From: Chitinibacter sp. SCUT-21
Lineage (GTDB): Bacteria; Pseudomonadota; Gammaproteobacteria; Burkholderiales; Chitinibacteraceae
Direction of reading: 5' to 3'
Assembly (NCBI GenBank): GCA_041874755.1
Contig: CP102611.1
Span: 744,001 to 808,000, forward strand
DNA: 64,000 nucleotides
Under the pieces are notes generated by a model. That model did not search any database and was not told where the DNA came from. It saw only the letters and a list, made by a program, of their open reading frames with translations. Below, piece by piece: positions 34,065 to 43,510 of the stretch (positions are counted from its first letter, which is position 1; every line of letters begins with the position of its first letter). The position numbers and the translations under genes were made by a program.

Positions 34065-36755
34065 ATGACCGATGACCAGATTGCATCTCACCCTCAACTT
34101 GCTGCCGCCCAAGCTCACAGCCGTTACGTGCAACGTTTATTTCTCTGCAAGCCCACGCTAGCGCAAGCAACAGCCGATCAAATCGATCACGTTTTTACCC
34201 GTGAACAAATGCAAGCCCAACTACAAAGCCAGCCCTACCACAGCGATGAAGAATTATCGCTACAGCTGCGCCTATTGCGGCAAGCGGTCATGGCTCGATT
34301 AATTGCGCGAGAAATTAATGGCTTATCGGACCTCACCGAAGCGATGCACACGATTTCGGATTTAGCCGAGGTGGCGATTGAAACTGCCTTAGCGTGGGTC
34401 AGCCAAGCGGATGAACGTTTTGGCCAACCCATCGGCGAAGAAACCGGCACGGTGCAGCAATTGATTGTCGTTGGCATGGGCAAGCTTGGTGGGCGCGAGC
34501 TGAATGTCTCGTCTGATATTGATCTGATTTTTATTTACCCCGAAGACGGTGAAACCAATGGGCGGCGCAAAATCAGTAATCACGAGTATTTCGTCAATAT
34601 TGGCAAGCGTTTGATCCGCCTAATTGGTGATACCGACGCCAATGGTTTTGTATTTCGCGTTGATATGCGCTTGCGCCCTTTTGGCGATTCTGGCCCCTTG
34701 GTCAGCAGCTTTGCCGCGCTGGAAAATTATTTACTGACCCAAGGCCGCGAATGGGAGCGCTACGCGTGGATCAAAGGCCGAGCCTTGACGGGCGACGAGC
34801 CCAGCGTGAAGGGCTTAATGGATTTGATCACGCCTTTTGTCTACCGCAAATACCTCGATTACGGCGCCTATCACTCGATGCGCGAGTTGCACAGCCAAAT
34901 TCGCCGCGAAGTGGAACGCAAAGACCGGCTAGAAAATATCAAGCTTGGCCCAGGGGGTATACGTGAAATTGAATTTATTGGCCAAGTATTCCAGCTAATA
35001 CGGGGGGGGCGTAATAAAACCCTCAGAACTCGTGCCACGCAGGAAATTTTAGCACTATTGGCTGATCAAGGTAATCTACCGGCAACCACCGTAGCTGAGC
35101 TGCAAGCGGCGTATATTTTCTTGCGCGATGTAGAGCACCGCATCATGTACCTTGATGATGCGCAAACGCAAATGCTGCCCAGTACCGCTGAGGATCAACA
35201 ACGCTTAGCGCGTAGCATGGGCTTTGCCGATTGGCCTGAATTTAAGGCCGCGCTGGAGGCGCATCGCCAGATTGTCAGCAGCCATTTTGAAGCGGTCTTT
35301 CTGCAACCCGATCAAAATACCCTAGAGGGGAATGAACAAGAAGTTCAAATTGATACTTTCTCAGAAGGAAATACCCCCTATTACCAGCAATTGGGCTATC
35401 AAAATCCTGCCGATATCGAACGCCGCCTACTGGCGATGCAAGACAGCGGCAAATATCGCCAAATGCCTGATCGCTGCCGTCGTCGGCTCGATGCCATTTT
35501 GCCCAATCTGATCGCTACGGCGGCTCAATTTGATAAGCCCGATGCCACCTTAACGCGCTTGCTCGATTTACTCGACGCAATTAGCCGTCGTGAATCGTAT
35601 CTGGCTTTACTGGCCGAACATCCACAAACACTAAAACGGCTCGCCAGTCTATACAGCGCCAGCCCTTGGGTATCGGAATACCTCACCCGCCACCCGATTT
35701 TGCTCGACGAATTACTCGATATTCGCCTGCTGCATCAAGAGCCAGAGTGGGAAAAACTTGGCCGCCTGTTACGTGCTGAAATTGCAGAATTAGCCGACGA
35801 TGTTGAAGCACGAATGGATTGCCTGCGTCATTTTCAGCACACGCAAATTTTCCGCTTGGTATCACAAGATTTGGCAGGATTACTGCCGCTGGAAAAACTA
35901 TCCGATCACTTATCTGATCTGGCCGATTTGATTTTAAATGTTGCACTAGAACAGGCTTGGAAAGATCTGCCGAACAAACATCGTGATCAACCATTATTTG
36001 CCATCATTGGTTACGGCAAACTTGGCGGTAAAGAGTTGGGCTTTGCCTCTGATTTGGACATTGTTTATCTGTATAACGATGCCGACGCCAATGCCGCCGA
36101 CATTTACGCCCGCTTGGCCAAACGCATCGTCAATTGGCTAACCTCAACTACCAGTGCAGGCCAACTCTACGATATTGATTTGCGCCTGCGACCCAATGGC
36201 TCATCCGGCCTGTTGGTCTCAACGATTGAAGCCTTTGAGCAATACCAGCAACAATCCGCCTGGGTTTGGGAGCATCAAGCCATTACCCGTGCGCGATTTT
36301 GCGCTGGGGATGCGCAAGTTGGCGCAAGCTTTGAAACGATCCGCCATCACATTCTGTGTCAGCAGCGCAATATCCCCGATTTGCAGGCTGAAGTGCTCAA
36401 TATGCGGAATAAAATGCTCGAAACGCACCCAGCCCTCCCTAGCGATGTGAAGCATTTACGGGGCGGCATTGTTGATATTGAATTTATTGTGCAGTTCTTA
36501 ATTCTAGCGCACGCAGCACAAATCCCGGCACTGACCGCCAACAGTGGCAATATCGCCTTACTTGATACCGCGGCACAACATAATTTAATTGATCGCCAAG
36601 CTGCCGAACACGCCCGAACCGCGTATCGCGAACTACGGCGTTTACAGCACCGTCATCGCTTGACCGGCAAGGAGCTGAATATCGACATGATTGCCCCATT
36701 AGAGCCGCAATTAACTGCAGTACATAGCTTGTGGCAACAATTGTTTCCTGAGTAA
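34065..36755 (+). CDS. glnE: Bifunctional glutamine synthetase adenylyltransferase/deadenylase
   Basis: Controls glutamine synthetase by attaching or removing AMP on a tyrosine, under the direction of PII. Two nucleotidyltransferase domains are clear. The N-terminal adenylyl-removing half has GMGKLGGRELNVSSDIDLIF (D151, D153). The C-terminal adenylylating half has GYGKLGGKELGFASDLDIVY (about 648-667). RDVEHRIMYLDDAQTQMLP and LRGGIVDIEFIVQFL are further conserved blocks. 896 residues, somewhat shorter than E. coli (946). The ATG at 34065 is preferred over a TTG at 34044. It ends at a strong terminator. Confidence 0.97.
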   Translation: MTDDQIASHPQLAAAQAHSRYVQRLFLCKPTLAQATADQIDHVFTREQMQAQLQSQPYHSDEELSLQLRLLRQAVMARLIAREINGLSDLTEAMHTISDLAEVAIETALAWVSQADERFGQPIGEETGTVQQLIVVGMGKLGGRELNVSSDIDLIFIYPEDGETNGRRKISNHEYFVNIGKRLIRLIGDTDANGFVFRVDMRLRPFGDSGPLVSSFAALENYLLTQGREWERYAWIKGRALTGDEPSVKGLMDLITPFVYRKYLDYGAYHSMRELHSQIRREVERKDRLENIKLGPGGIREIEFIGQVFQLIRGGRNKTLRTRATQEILALLADQGNLPATTVAELQAAYIFLRDVEHRIMYLDDAQTQMLPSTAEDQQRLARSMGFADWPEFKAALEAHRQIVSSHFEAVFLQPDQNTLEGNEQEVQIDTFSEGNTPYYQQLGYQNPADIERRLLAMQDSGKYRQMPDRCRRRLDAILPNLIATAAQFDKPDATLTRLLDLLDAISRRESYLALLAEHPQTLKRLASLYSASPWVSEYLTRHPILLDELLDIRLLHQEPEWEKLGRLLRAEIAELADDVEARMDCLRHFQHTQIFRLVSQDLAGLLPLEKLSDHLSDLADLILNVALEQAWKDLPNKHRDQPLFAIIGYGKLGGKELGFASDLDIVYLYNDADANAADIYARLAKRIVNWLTSTTSAGQLYDIDLRLRPNGSSGLLVSTIEAFEQYQQQSAWVWEHQAITRARFCAGDAQVGASFETIRHHILCQQRNIPDLQAEVLNMRNKMLETHPALPSDVKHLRGGIVDIEFIVQFLILAHAAQIPALTANSGNIALLDTAAQHNLIDRQAAEHARTAYRELRRLQHRHRLTGKELNIDMIAPLEPQLTAVHSLWQQLFPE

Positions 36756-36762
36756 GCAATAC

Positions 36763-36791
36763 AAAACGGCGCTCTTAGCGCCGTTTTTTTT
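36763..36791 (+). terminator. Intrinsic terminator of glnE
   Basis: An AACGGCGC/GCGCCGTT stem with a 5-base loop is followed by a T run. A run of A on the other side means it may also stop the convergent gene at 36805. Confidence 0.9.
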
Positions 36792-36804
36792 GGGCTAGTT
36801 TGGA

Positions 36805-37296
36805 TCAAATTTCAACAAACTGGCCGAAATGGGCTGCCGATTTACCCGATGGCATATAACTAGCAAGCCAATCAATTTCTTGCTTTACGTGCTCCATCAA
36901 CATCACCACATGCATCGGATTGGTGTTGTTGGCAAACCAAAATTCTTTGCGCCACACCGCGTGGGGTAAATCGAGCGGTTCGCCGCCCGGGGTTAACTCA
37001 TCCAGTGATGGGGCGCGCTGTTGGTAATCATTCAACAGCAAAATATCGCTCAAAGGGCTAATTACTTTGGTCACTTCGATAATAAAAGCAGACATATCGG
37101 GCGACATTTGTTGCAAGTTCGCATAAGCTTGGCAATTGAGCTCAAGCAACTTAAATTCTGCTCGACAACAATCAGGGCAAAGGAAATGTTTTGCTGAATC
37201 GACTAGCTCAGCAAAATGCTCTTTTCTATGATCAACTTCGTACGCAGCGTAGGCATGCCCGCATTTATACGTAACTTGATTAACGATCAATTCCAT
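36805..37296 (-). CDS. Hypothetical protein with putative zinc-binding N-terminus
   Basis: A 163-residue protein that I do not recognise. The N-terminal third has YKCGHAYAAYEVDH and, 25 residues later, HFLCPDCCRAEF, a Cys/His pattern like a zinc ribbon. The C-terminal half is mostly helical (WRKEFWFANNTNPMHVVMLM). No signal peptide or membrane helix. It stands alone on the minus strand, convergent with glnE and divergent from truC. Confidence 0.6.
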   Translation of the reverse strand: MELIVNQVTYKCGHAYAAYEVDHRKEHFAELVDSAKHFLCPDCCRAEFKLLELNCQAYANLQQMSPDMSAFIIEVTKVISPLSDILLLNDYQQRAPSLDELTPGGEPLDLPHAVWRKEFWFANNTNPMHVVMLMEHVKQEIDWLASYMPSGKSAAHFGQFVEI

Positions 37297-37375
37297 CTAA
37301 CAGCCCACAGTCTTAATAACAACTTAAGAATAACATAAGTTTTAATTGAACTAGCTACCACTAATCGACTAGAAA

Positions 37376-38164
37376 ATGCTTTCCATCCTTTATCGTGATG
37401 ACGAATTAATTGCCATCCATAAACCGAGTAATTTACTCGTCCATAAAACTGATTTGGACTTCTTTGAAACGCAATTTGCGCTACAAATGTTACGCGACCA
37501 AATCGGTCAGCACGTTTATCCTATCCATCGCTTGGACAAAGCCACGTCAGGCGCGCTGTTATTTGCGCTCAATCCTGACATGGCCAAGTTGATGGGCGAA
37601 GCCTTTGCCAATCGGCAAGTTGAGAAACATTATTTAGCCCTAGTGCGTGGCTGGCCTGCCCAGGCTGGTTTCATCGATCACCCTCTCTCGATTCGACAAG
37701 ACGATGTTGAGGCACGCACGGTAATTGACCATAAAGCACCGCAAGCGGCGCAAACGCAGTTTCAAAGCTTGGCGCAGTTTTCATTAGATTGGGCCGTTGA
37801 TAAATATCCCACCAGCCGCTATGCGCTGCTCGCACTGCAACCCATCACCGGGCGACGCCATCAAATTCGTCGCCATTTAAAACACTTGAGCCATCCGATT
37901 ATCGGCGATAGCACCTATGGCAAAGGTCGCCACAATCGCGCTTTTGCCGAAGCATTTGAAGTCGATCGCCTATTGCTCGCATGCACCAGAATGGATTTTA
38001 TCCACCCACGCAGTGCTCAAACCATTCATTTACATTGCCCATTGGCTGGCGATTTTGCCCATGTGGTGTTACAACTTGATGGACAAAATGCGTTGCAACA
38101 AGCGGGGCTAAGTTGGGACGCCCCAACGATTAACACTCCGCGCAATCGCTCGATCTGGGTGTAA
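37376..38164 (+). CDS. truC: tRNA pseudouridine(65) synthase TruC
   Basis: Makes pseudouridine 65 in tRNA. A 262-residue RluA-family enzyme. YPIHRLDKATSGALLFAL carries the catalytic Asp (D54), and ALQPITGRRHQIRRHLKHL and GDSTYGKGRHNR follow. There is no S4 domain, and the length and the start ILYRDDELIAIHKPSNLLVH fit TruC rather than RluA/C/D. The ATG at 37376 lacks a strong ribosome site. The gene ends in a bidirectional terminator. Confidence 0.92.
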   Translation: MLSILYRDDELIAIHKPSNLLVHKTDLDFFETQFALQMLRDQIGQHVYPIHRLDKATSGALLFALNPDMAKLMGEAFANRQVEKHYLALVRGWPAQAGFIDHPLSIRQDDVEARTVIDHKAPQAAQTQFQSLAQFSLDWAVDKYPTSRYALLALQPITGRRHQIRRHLKHLSHPIIGDSTYGKGRHNRAFAEAFEVDRLLLACTRMDFIHPRSAQTIHLHCPLAGDFAHVVLQLDGQNALQQAGLSWDAPTINTPRNRSIWV

Positions 38165-38193
38165 AAAAAGCCCGCAGTAAGCGGGCTTTTTTG
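38163..38193. terminator. Bidirectional terminator between truC and the ABC transporter operon
   Basis: AAAGCCCGC and GCGGGCTTT (9-bp stem, 5-base loop) are flanked by runs of A and T on both sides, between two converging genes. Confidence 0.92.
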
Positions 38194-38202
38194 TCTAAAC
38201 AG

Positions 38203-39291
38203 TTAAGCAATCCGCAGTTCGGTTTCGGGGTCAAACAACACCACTTTCTTCACATCGAGCAACAAGGGCAAAGAAGTACCAATCGCAGTGGCCGCGCGCG
38301 GGTGCACACGGGCGATCATTTCAACGCCGTTCACTTCGCTATACACCATCGTGTCGGGTCCTGTTGGCTCAGTGATTTTAACCAGGCATTGCAAAGCATG
38401 ATCGCTATGCTCGACGTCCCACTGCTCAGGGCGCACACCCAAAATCACTTTTTGCCCCACACGCTGTTTCAATTCGGGCCTGTCATTGAGTGCAATAAAT
38501 TGCGGCACGCCATTGCCTTGCAAGGTGACACCAATTTGTTCGCCCTGTTGCACCACATGGCAAGGGATGAAATTCATCGATGGCGAGCCAATAAAGCTGG
38601 CGACAAATAAATTGGCCGGGCGCTCGTAAATATCTTGCGGCGAGCCAAATTGCTGGATGAAGCCATCTTTCATCACCGCGATTTTGTCGCCCAAAGTCAT
38701 CGCTTCGATTTGATCGTGCGTCACGTAAACAATCGTGGTTTTTAAGCGCTGGTGCAATTGTTTGATTTCAACGCGCATTTCCACGCGCAGCTTCGCGTCC
38801 AAGTTCGACAGCGGCTCGTCAAACAAAAACAGCTTCGGGTCACGCGCCAAAGCGCGCCCCATCGCCACCCGCTGGCGCTGACCACCCGATAGCGCCGAGG
38901 GTTTACGTTCGAGCAAATGGTCGATTTGCAACATCTTCGCCACGCGGGCAATGGTTGCGTCTTGCTCGGCCTTGGGCACGCCACGGGTTTCCATACCAAA
39001 GGCGATGTTTTGTCGCACATTCATCGTGGGGTATAAGGCGTAGCTTTGGAACACCATCGCGATATCACGATCTTTTGGCGCCACATTATTCACCACGCGA
39101 TCGGCAATATGCACTTCGCCGGATGTCGCCTGCTCAAGCCCGGCGATGATATTCATCAGCGTCGATTTGCCACAACCTGATGGCCCGACCAAAATCAAAA
39201 ACTCACCCGCGTCAATATCAATATCGATGCCTTTTAAGATGTGCGTGTCGCCAAAACTTTTGGTGACATTTTTAATGGCTAAAGCGCCCAT
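38203..39291 (-). CDS. Sugar ABC transporter ATP-binding protein (MalK/UgpC/GtsD family)
   Basis: A 362-residue ATPase energising the Gts-type importer. Walker [11 protein letters not shown] (about 36-45), Q-loop [20 protein letters not shown], signature [15 protein letters not shown], Walker [17 protein letters not shown] and switch His in [12 protein letters not shown] are all intact. The C-terminal TOBE-type regulatory region ([13 protein letters not shown]) is typical of MalK-like proteins. Last gene of the operon, 110 bases after the permease; that gap contains a hairpin. Confidence 0.93.
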   Translation of the reverse strand: MGALAIKNVTKSFGDTHILKGIDIDIDAGEFLILVGPSGCGKSTLMNIIAGLEQATSGEVHIADRVVNNVAPKDRDIAMVFQSYALYPTMNVRQNIAFGMETRGVPKAEQDATIARVAKMLQIDHLLERKPSALSGGQRQRVAMGRALARDPKLFLFDEPLSNLDAKLRVEMRVEIKQLHQRLKTTIVYVTHDQIEAMTLGDKIAVMKDGFIQQFGSPQDIYERPANLFVASFIGSPSMNFIPCHVVQQGEQIGVTLQGNGVPQFIALNDRPELKQRVGQKVILGVRPEQWDVEHSDHALQCLVKITEPTGPDTMVYSEVNGVEMIARVHPRAATAIGTSLPLLLDVKKVVLFDPETELRIA

Positions 39292-39352
39292 ATTTATTCT
39301 CCAGCGTGCATGTGCACTAAATCGATAACTCGACTTTTAAATACCATTTGAT

Positions 39353-39397
39353 GTATATCTCACTAAATCAATACCAAATTAGTCCAGCGAGATATAC
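39353..39397. other. Stem-loop in the permease-ATPase gap of the sugar transporter operon
   Basis: GTATATCTC (39353-39361) and GAGATATAC (39389-39397) are exact complements, and just inside them ACTAA pairs with TTAGT. No T run follows in the transcription direction, so it looks like an mRNA processing or stabilising hairpin and not a terminator. Confidence 0.5.
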
Positions 39398-39401
39398 CCC
39401 G

Positions 39402-40259
39402 TTAACCTTTAACCGCACCCGCTGTTAAACCACGGACGAAGTACTTACCAGCAAACACATACACCACAATGGTTGGCAAAGCGGCAATCAGCGCCGCAGC
39501 CATATCCACGTTGTATTCCTTCACGCTGGTTGATGTATTGGCCAAATTATTCAAACCCACGGTGATCGGTTGCGCATCGCCCGAGGCAAACACCACGCCA
39601 AATAAGAAATCATTCCAAATTTGGGTAAATTGCCAGATCAAGGTCACCATGATGATCGGGGTACTCATCGGCAAAATAATGCGCCAGAAAATGCGCCAGA
39701 AACCGGCCCCATCCAGTCGCGCAGCTTTGATCAACTCATCCGGAATACCGACGTAGTAATTACGGAAAAACAAGGTGGTTGACGCCGTGCCGCACACCAC
39801 GTGCACAAACACCAGCCCCGCCGTCGTATTAGCCAAACCGACTGAACCCAAAGTCTGCGCCATTGGTAGCAACAACACTTGGAAGGGCATAAACACACCA
39901 AACAGAATCATCGCGAACACCACTTCAGAACCGCGAAAGCGCCATTTCGATAGCACATAGCCATTAATCGCGCCGAGCATCGTCGAGATTGCGACGGCGG
40001 GAATCACCATTTGCACCGAGTTCCAAAAGTAGGCCGACAAGCCATTGCAACTCACGCCAGTACACGCGCTGCTCCAAGCTTTGCTCCATGCATCAAAGGT
40101 GATCGCTGTCGGTAGCGACAATAAATTACCAAGACGAATTTCATCGACGCTTTTCACCGATGTCGTCACCATCACATACAAGGGCAACAGGTAATACGCG
40201 GCGGCAAACAGCAATGCACCATAGAGGGCAAAACGCCAAACACGATCAGAATTAGCCAT
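39402..40259 (-). CDS. Sugar ABC transporter permease (MalG/GtsC-like)
   Basis: A 285-residue inner-membrane permease with six predicted helices. The EAA loop is NYYVGIPDELIKAARLDGAGFWRIFWRIILP-like, beginning near residue 177. The N-terminus, YYLLPLYVMVTTSVKSVDEI, and the end, KYFVRGLTAGAVKG, are typical of the MalG branch used for monosaccharides and disaccharides. It overlaps the upstream permease gene by 8 bases, a sign of tight coupling. Confidence 0.92.
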   Translation of the reverse strand: MANSDRVWRFALYGALLFAAAYYLLPLYVMVTTSVKSVDEIRLGNLLSLPTAITFDAWSKAWSSACTGVSCNGLSAYFWNSVQMVIPAVAISTMLGAINGYVLSKWRFRGSEVVFAMILFGVFMPFQVLLLPMAQTLGSVGLANTTAGLVFVHVVCGTASTTLFFRNYYVGIPDELIKAARLDGAGFWRIFWRIILPMSTPIIMVTLIWQFTQIWNDFLFGVVFASGDAQPITVGLNNLANTSTSVKEYNVDMAAALIAALPTIVVYVFAGKYFVRGLTAGAVKG

Positions 40260-41145
40260 TTTGCTCTTTCCTTAATTCTGAATATAAATACGGCACAACG
40301 ATGGCCGCCACGGTTGCCAGCATCATCATCGCGCTGGCTGCACCTAGGCCAGTCTGGCCGCGGGTAAACGCCATTGAGTACATAAAGGTCGCGGGTAAAT
40401 CTGATGAAAAGCCGGGGCCGCCACCAGTTAAAGCCATCACCAAGTCAAAGCTCTTGATCGCGATATGCGACAAAATCATTAAGGTCGAGAACACCACCGG
40501 ACGCAGCGCTGGCAAGATGATCTTCCAGTAAATGCGCGGTAGGCTGGCGCCGTCGATTTGCGCCGCTTTAATGATCGAATCATCGACGCCGCGTAACCCC
40601 GCCAAAAATAGCGCCATCACAAAGCCCGACGATTGCCATAAACCGGCAATAACGACGGTGTAAATCGACATTTCAGAATTGACCAACCAGTCAAAGGTAA
40701 AGCTGGTAAAGCCCCAATCGTGCATCAGCTTTTCCAAACCCAAGCCGGGGTTGAGCATCCACTTCCAAGCCGTGCCCGTTACCACGAAAGACAAAGCCAT
40801 CGGGTACAGATACAGCGTACGAATCGCGCCTTCTCCGCGCACTTTTTGATCGAGCAAAATGGCCAGTGTGATGCCGATGGCCATCGCGCCACCGATAAAC
40901 AGCACGGCAAAAGCACCCAAATTACGCACCGCCACCCACCAGCGTTCGTTTTCAAACAAGGTGGCGTATTGCACCAAGCCCGCCCATTCATAATTGGGTA
41001 GCAAGCGAGAATTGGTAAATGACAGATAACCGTTCCACGCGATAAAGCCGTATAGAAATATCAGCGTTAATAAAAAGGATGGCGCCAAGACAAGGCGCGG
41101 CAGCCAGCGCTCGGCGAACCCGTAATGGGCGTGAGGCGTAGACAT
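40252..41145 (-). CDS. Sugar ABC transporter permease (MalF/GtsB-like)
   Basis: A 297-residue inner-membrane permease with six helices. The EAA loop (RGVDDSIIKAAQIDGASLPR, near residue 190) contacts the ATPase. LALVLAPSFLLTLIFLYGF-like sequence opens the protein and VMALTGGGPGFSSDLPATFM is a conserved TM5-TM6 segment of this subfamily. Forms a heterodimer with the overlapping downstream permease. Confidence 0.92.
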   Translation of the reverse strand: MSTPHAHYGFAERWLPRLVLAPSFLLTLIFLYGFIAWNGYLSFTNSRLLPNYEWAGLVQYATLFENERWWVAVRNLGAFAVLFIGGAMAIGITLAILLDQKVRGEGAIRTLYLYPMALSFVVTGTAWKWMLNPGLGLEKLMHDWGFTSFTFDWLVNSEMSIYTVVIAGLWQSSGFVMALFLAGLRGVDDSIIKAAQIDGASLPRIYWKIILPALRPVVFSTLMILSHIAIKSFDLVMALTGGGPGFSSDLPATFMYSMAFTRGQTGLGAASAMMMLATVAAIVVPYLYSELRKEQNG

Positions 41146-41302
41146 GGGAAACTCCTAGAAACTAAGGGCTTGCACGATTGATGCAGCAATAGGTGAAGAT
41201 CGAGAAGACTGCCCGAAACCAGCAATCTGATTGAGAATGCGTGTGTCGAGAGATCAATTCATTTACACAAGCCACATTCAATACTGCTTCAGAATTTCTA
41301 CC

Positions 41303-41332
41303 GCCGGGTTAGGCACGAATGCCCAACCCGGC
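41303..41332. other. Strong stem-loop between the binding-protein gene and the permeases
   Basis: GCCGGGTT pairs with AACCCGGC, and an inner GGCA pairs with TGCC around CGAA. It lies 11 bases after the binding-protein stop, with 190 bases to the permease start and no T run. Such hairpins commonly protect the 3' end of the binding-protein message so that it exceeds the permeases; that role is inferred. Confidence 0.7.
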
Positions 41333-41342
41333 TTAGTTCGCC

Positions 41343-42587
41343 TTATTTCATTTTCGCTGCTGCGGCCAATTTCATCGCAGCATCTTTAGCGCTCATTTTG
41401 TCGTTATTCCAGAACTGGGTAACGGCATCATAGACAGCGCCTTGCGTCGCTGATTTCATCGCCATGCCATGCGCCCACGAAGGCACTAGGCCGCCTTTGC
41501 TGGCGGTGGCTTTAAAATCAACCGCTGATTTTTTGCCGCATTCATCAAATTTATCCATCGCCAAATCGGTACGCGCAGGAATCGAGCCTTTATTCAGATT
41601 AAATACTTCTTGGAAGGCTGGGCTCATCAGTGTGCTGGCCAAATCATTCTGACCTTTCACCGCAGAAGCGTCTTTAAGTTTGAACATCGCAAAACTATCG
41701 ATATTGAAGGTAAACGCATTCGCGGTGCCTGGTGCTGCCACACACAAGAAGTCTTTGCCTGGCACTTTACCTGCAGCCAAGAATTCGCCTTTAGCCCAGT
41801 CGCCCATAAACTGCATCGCCGCTTTGCCATTAATCACCATGCTGGTTGCCAGATTCCACTCGCGGCCTGCGGCATTTTTATCGGTAAATGGTTTGAGCTT
41901 TTTGTAGGTTTCCAGCACTTTGACCATCGTTGGACCAGACAGCGTTGCAGGGTCGAGCTGAACAAAGGCTTTTTTGTAGAAATCAACACCACCGACGCCC
42001 AGTGTCACTGATTCAAATACGGTACTGTCTTGCCAAGGTTGGCCGCCGTAGGCCAAAGGTTGAATACCTGCTTTTTGCAAGGCGGCAGCTGTGACGAAGA
42101 ATTCATCCCAAGTAGTTGGTACTTTAGCGTTGGCTTTTTTCAACAACTCAGGGTTAATCCACAGCCAGTTTACGCGGTGCACATTCACCGGTGCCGCCAC
42201 GTATTGACCTTTGTACTTCATCACGTTCGACACCACTGGTGGCAGTACTTTATCCCAGCCTTCTTTTTTTGCTACGCCATCAATCGAGCCGAGCACACCT
42301 TCATCACCCCATTCTTGAATCGATGGGCCTTTAATTTGCGCGGCAGCAGGCGGGTTGCCAGACACAACGCGAGTTTTCAGCGCGGTCATCGCGTTTTCGC
42401 CGCCGCCACCAGCAACGGCAAAGTCTTTCCATTTATTACCCTTGCCTTCCATCATTTTTTTCAATTCAGCTGCGGCTTTGGCTTCACCGCCTGAAGTCCA
42501 GTAATGCAAAACTTCAACTTCCGCCGCCTGAACAGAAAAGGCCAACATCAAGCTGCTTGCGATCAAACCCATTTTTACGTTGCGCAT
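41343..42587 (-). CDS. Sugar ABC transporter substrate-binding protein (GtsA-like)
   Basis: A 414-residue periplasmic binding protein. The signal peptide is MGLIASSLMLAFSVQAA; the mature start AEVEVLHYWTSGGEAKA matches family-1 binding proteins of the glucose/mannose Gts type. Typical later segments are SGNPPAAAQIKGPSIQEWGD, VNWLWINPELLKKANAKVPT and YGGQPWQDSTVFE. The ATG at 42587 is chosen by the signal peptide and a GGAG about 8 bases upstream, not a longer reading to 42626. The exact sugar cannot be read from sequence. First gene of the four-gene operon. Confidence 0.93.
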   Translation of the reverse strand: MRNVKMGLIASSLMLAFSVQAAEVEVLHYWTSGGEAKAAAELKKMMEGKGNKWKDFAVAGGGGENAMTALKTRVVSGNPPAAAQIKGPSIQEWGDEGVLGSIDGVAKKEGWDKVLPPVVSNVMKYKGQYVAAPVNVHRVNWLWINPELLKKANAKVPTTWDEFFVTAAALQKAGIQPLAYGGQPWQDSTVFESVTLGVGGVDFYKKAFVQLDPATLSGPTMVKVLETYKKLKPFTDKNAAGREWNLATSMVINGKAAMQFMGDWAKGEFLAAGKVPGKDFLCVAAPGTANAFTFNIDSFAMFKLKDASAVKGQNDLASTLMSPAFQEVFNLNKGSIPARTDLAMDKFDECGKKSAVDFKATASKGGLVPSWAHGMAMKSATQGAVYDAVTQFWNNDKMSAKDAAMKLAAAAKMK

Positions 42588-42676
42588 TCTCGAATCTCCA
42601 GTATTTTTGTCTGCCGAACGCGGCACGGTACCGCTCGGTTGTAGCTAGAATACGCAGCGTTCGCATTGTAAAAAAT

Positions 42677-42690
42677 CAGGTAATCACCTG
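42677..42690. promoter_or_regulatory. Candidate operator upstream of the sugar transporter operon
   Basis: CAGGT-AATC-ACCTG is a perfect 5-bp inverted repeat about 90 bases before the binding-protein ATG. A second palindrome, CCCTAGGG, lies at 42702-42709. No DNA-binding regulator gene is adjacent except the FixJ/DctR-type response regulator just upstream. Confidence 0.3.
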
Positions 42691-42784
42691 TCAGGCTGAC
42701 GCCCTAGGGTAGTTTCCTTATATCGACTTTCAGCTTTTTGCTGCTTACGCCACAGCAATATGCTGCAAGCCCCTGCTTTCCCAA

Positions 42785-42818
42785 GAAAAAAGCCCATCGA
42801 TTTTGGTCGAGAGGCTTT
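42785..42818 (-). terminator. Intrinsic terminator of the two-component operon
   Basis: On the minus strand AAAGCC...TCGA pairs with TCGA...GGGCTTT around a CCAAAA loop, followed by TTTTTT. It lies 50 bases after the response-regulator stop and insulates it from the sugar transporter operon. Confidence 0.7.
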
Positions 42819-42867
42819 GTGGTATACACTTGAACTCCAATACTAATAAGACCCACCTAGCAATACC

Positions 42868-43497
42868 CTAACCCAGTAATTCATCCATGGGTATTTCTTT
42901 CAACATCGCAGCCAACTCCATCGCTGAGTGTACTTTCATCTTGATGAAAATCCTTGCGCGGTGCACTTCAACCGTTTTGGTACTGATATCAAGCCGGTCT
43001 GCGATTTGTTTGTTAAGTTTTCCCAACATAATTTCTTTGAGTACATCGCGCTCGCGCGGGGTGAGTTCGGCAACCAATTCGCTGACTTTCTGTTGATGTG
43101 CCGTGGCTCCGCGACGAGCAATGTCTTTATCAATACATTCCCGCACACGACCGAGCAATTCTTGCTGATCACACGGTTTTTGCATGAAATCCATTGCACC
43201 ATCTTTGAGCGCATTCACCGCCATTGGAATATCTCCGTGACCGGTAAGAAAAATCACGGGTGGCAAGTAATTGCCCTGCTTCAACTCAGTGAATAATTCC
43301 AACCCACTCATGCCATCCATACGCACATCGACGATCAAACAAGCAAAGCGGCTAGCATCACCTTCCTCCAAAAAATCTTCTGCGGATGGGTAATTTAACG
43401 CCGCCCAGCCCTCTGTTTCGAGCAGCAGACTCAGCGAATCGCGAACCGCCTCATCATCGTCAATAATGGCCACCATTGGAATTGGGTTGGACTTCAT
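42868..43497 (-). CDS. FixJ/DctR-family response regulator
   Basis: A 209-residue two-domain regulator. REC: IIDDDEAVRDSL, acceptor D57 in LIVDVRMDGMSGLEL, TGHGDIPMAVNALK and FMQKPCDQ. The LuxR-type DNA-binding domain has LTPRERDVLKEIMLGKLNKQ and ISTKTVEVHRARIFIKM. This is the TtrR/DctR/FixJ type. It is paired with the PAS-containing kinase 13 bases upstream. Relatives of this pair sense C4-dicarboxylates or related acids, but target genes are not evident. Confidence 0.92.
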   Translation of the reverse strand: MKSNPIPMVAIIDDDEAVRDSLSLLLETEGWAALNYPSAEDFLEEGDASRFACLIVDVRMDGMSGLELFTELKQGNYLPPVIFLTGHGDIPMAVNALKDGAMDFMQKPCDQQELLGRVRECIDKDIARRGATAHQQKVSELVAELTPRERDVLKEIMLGKLNKQIADRLDISTKTVEVHRARIFIKMKVHSAMELAAMLKEIPMDELLG

Positions 43498-43510
43498 TCA
43501 CTGCACTCCC

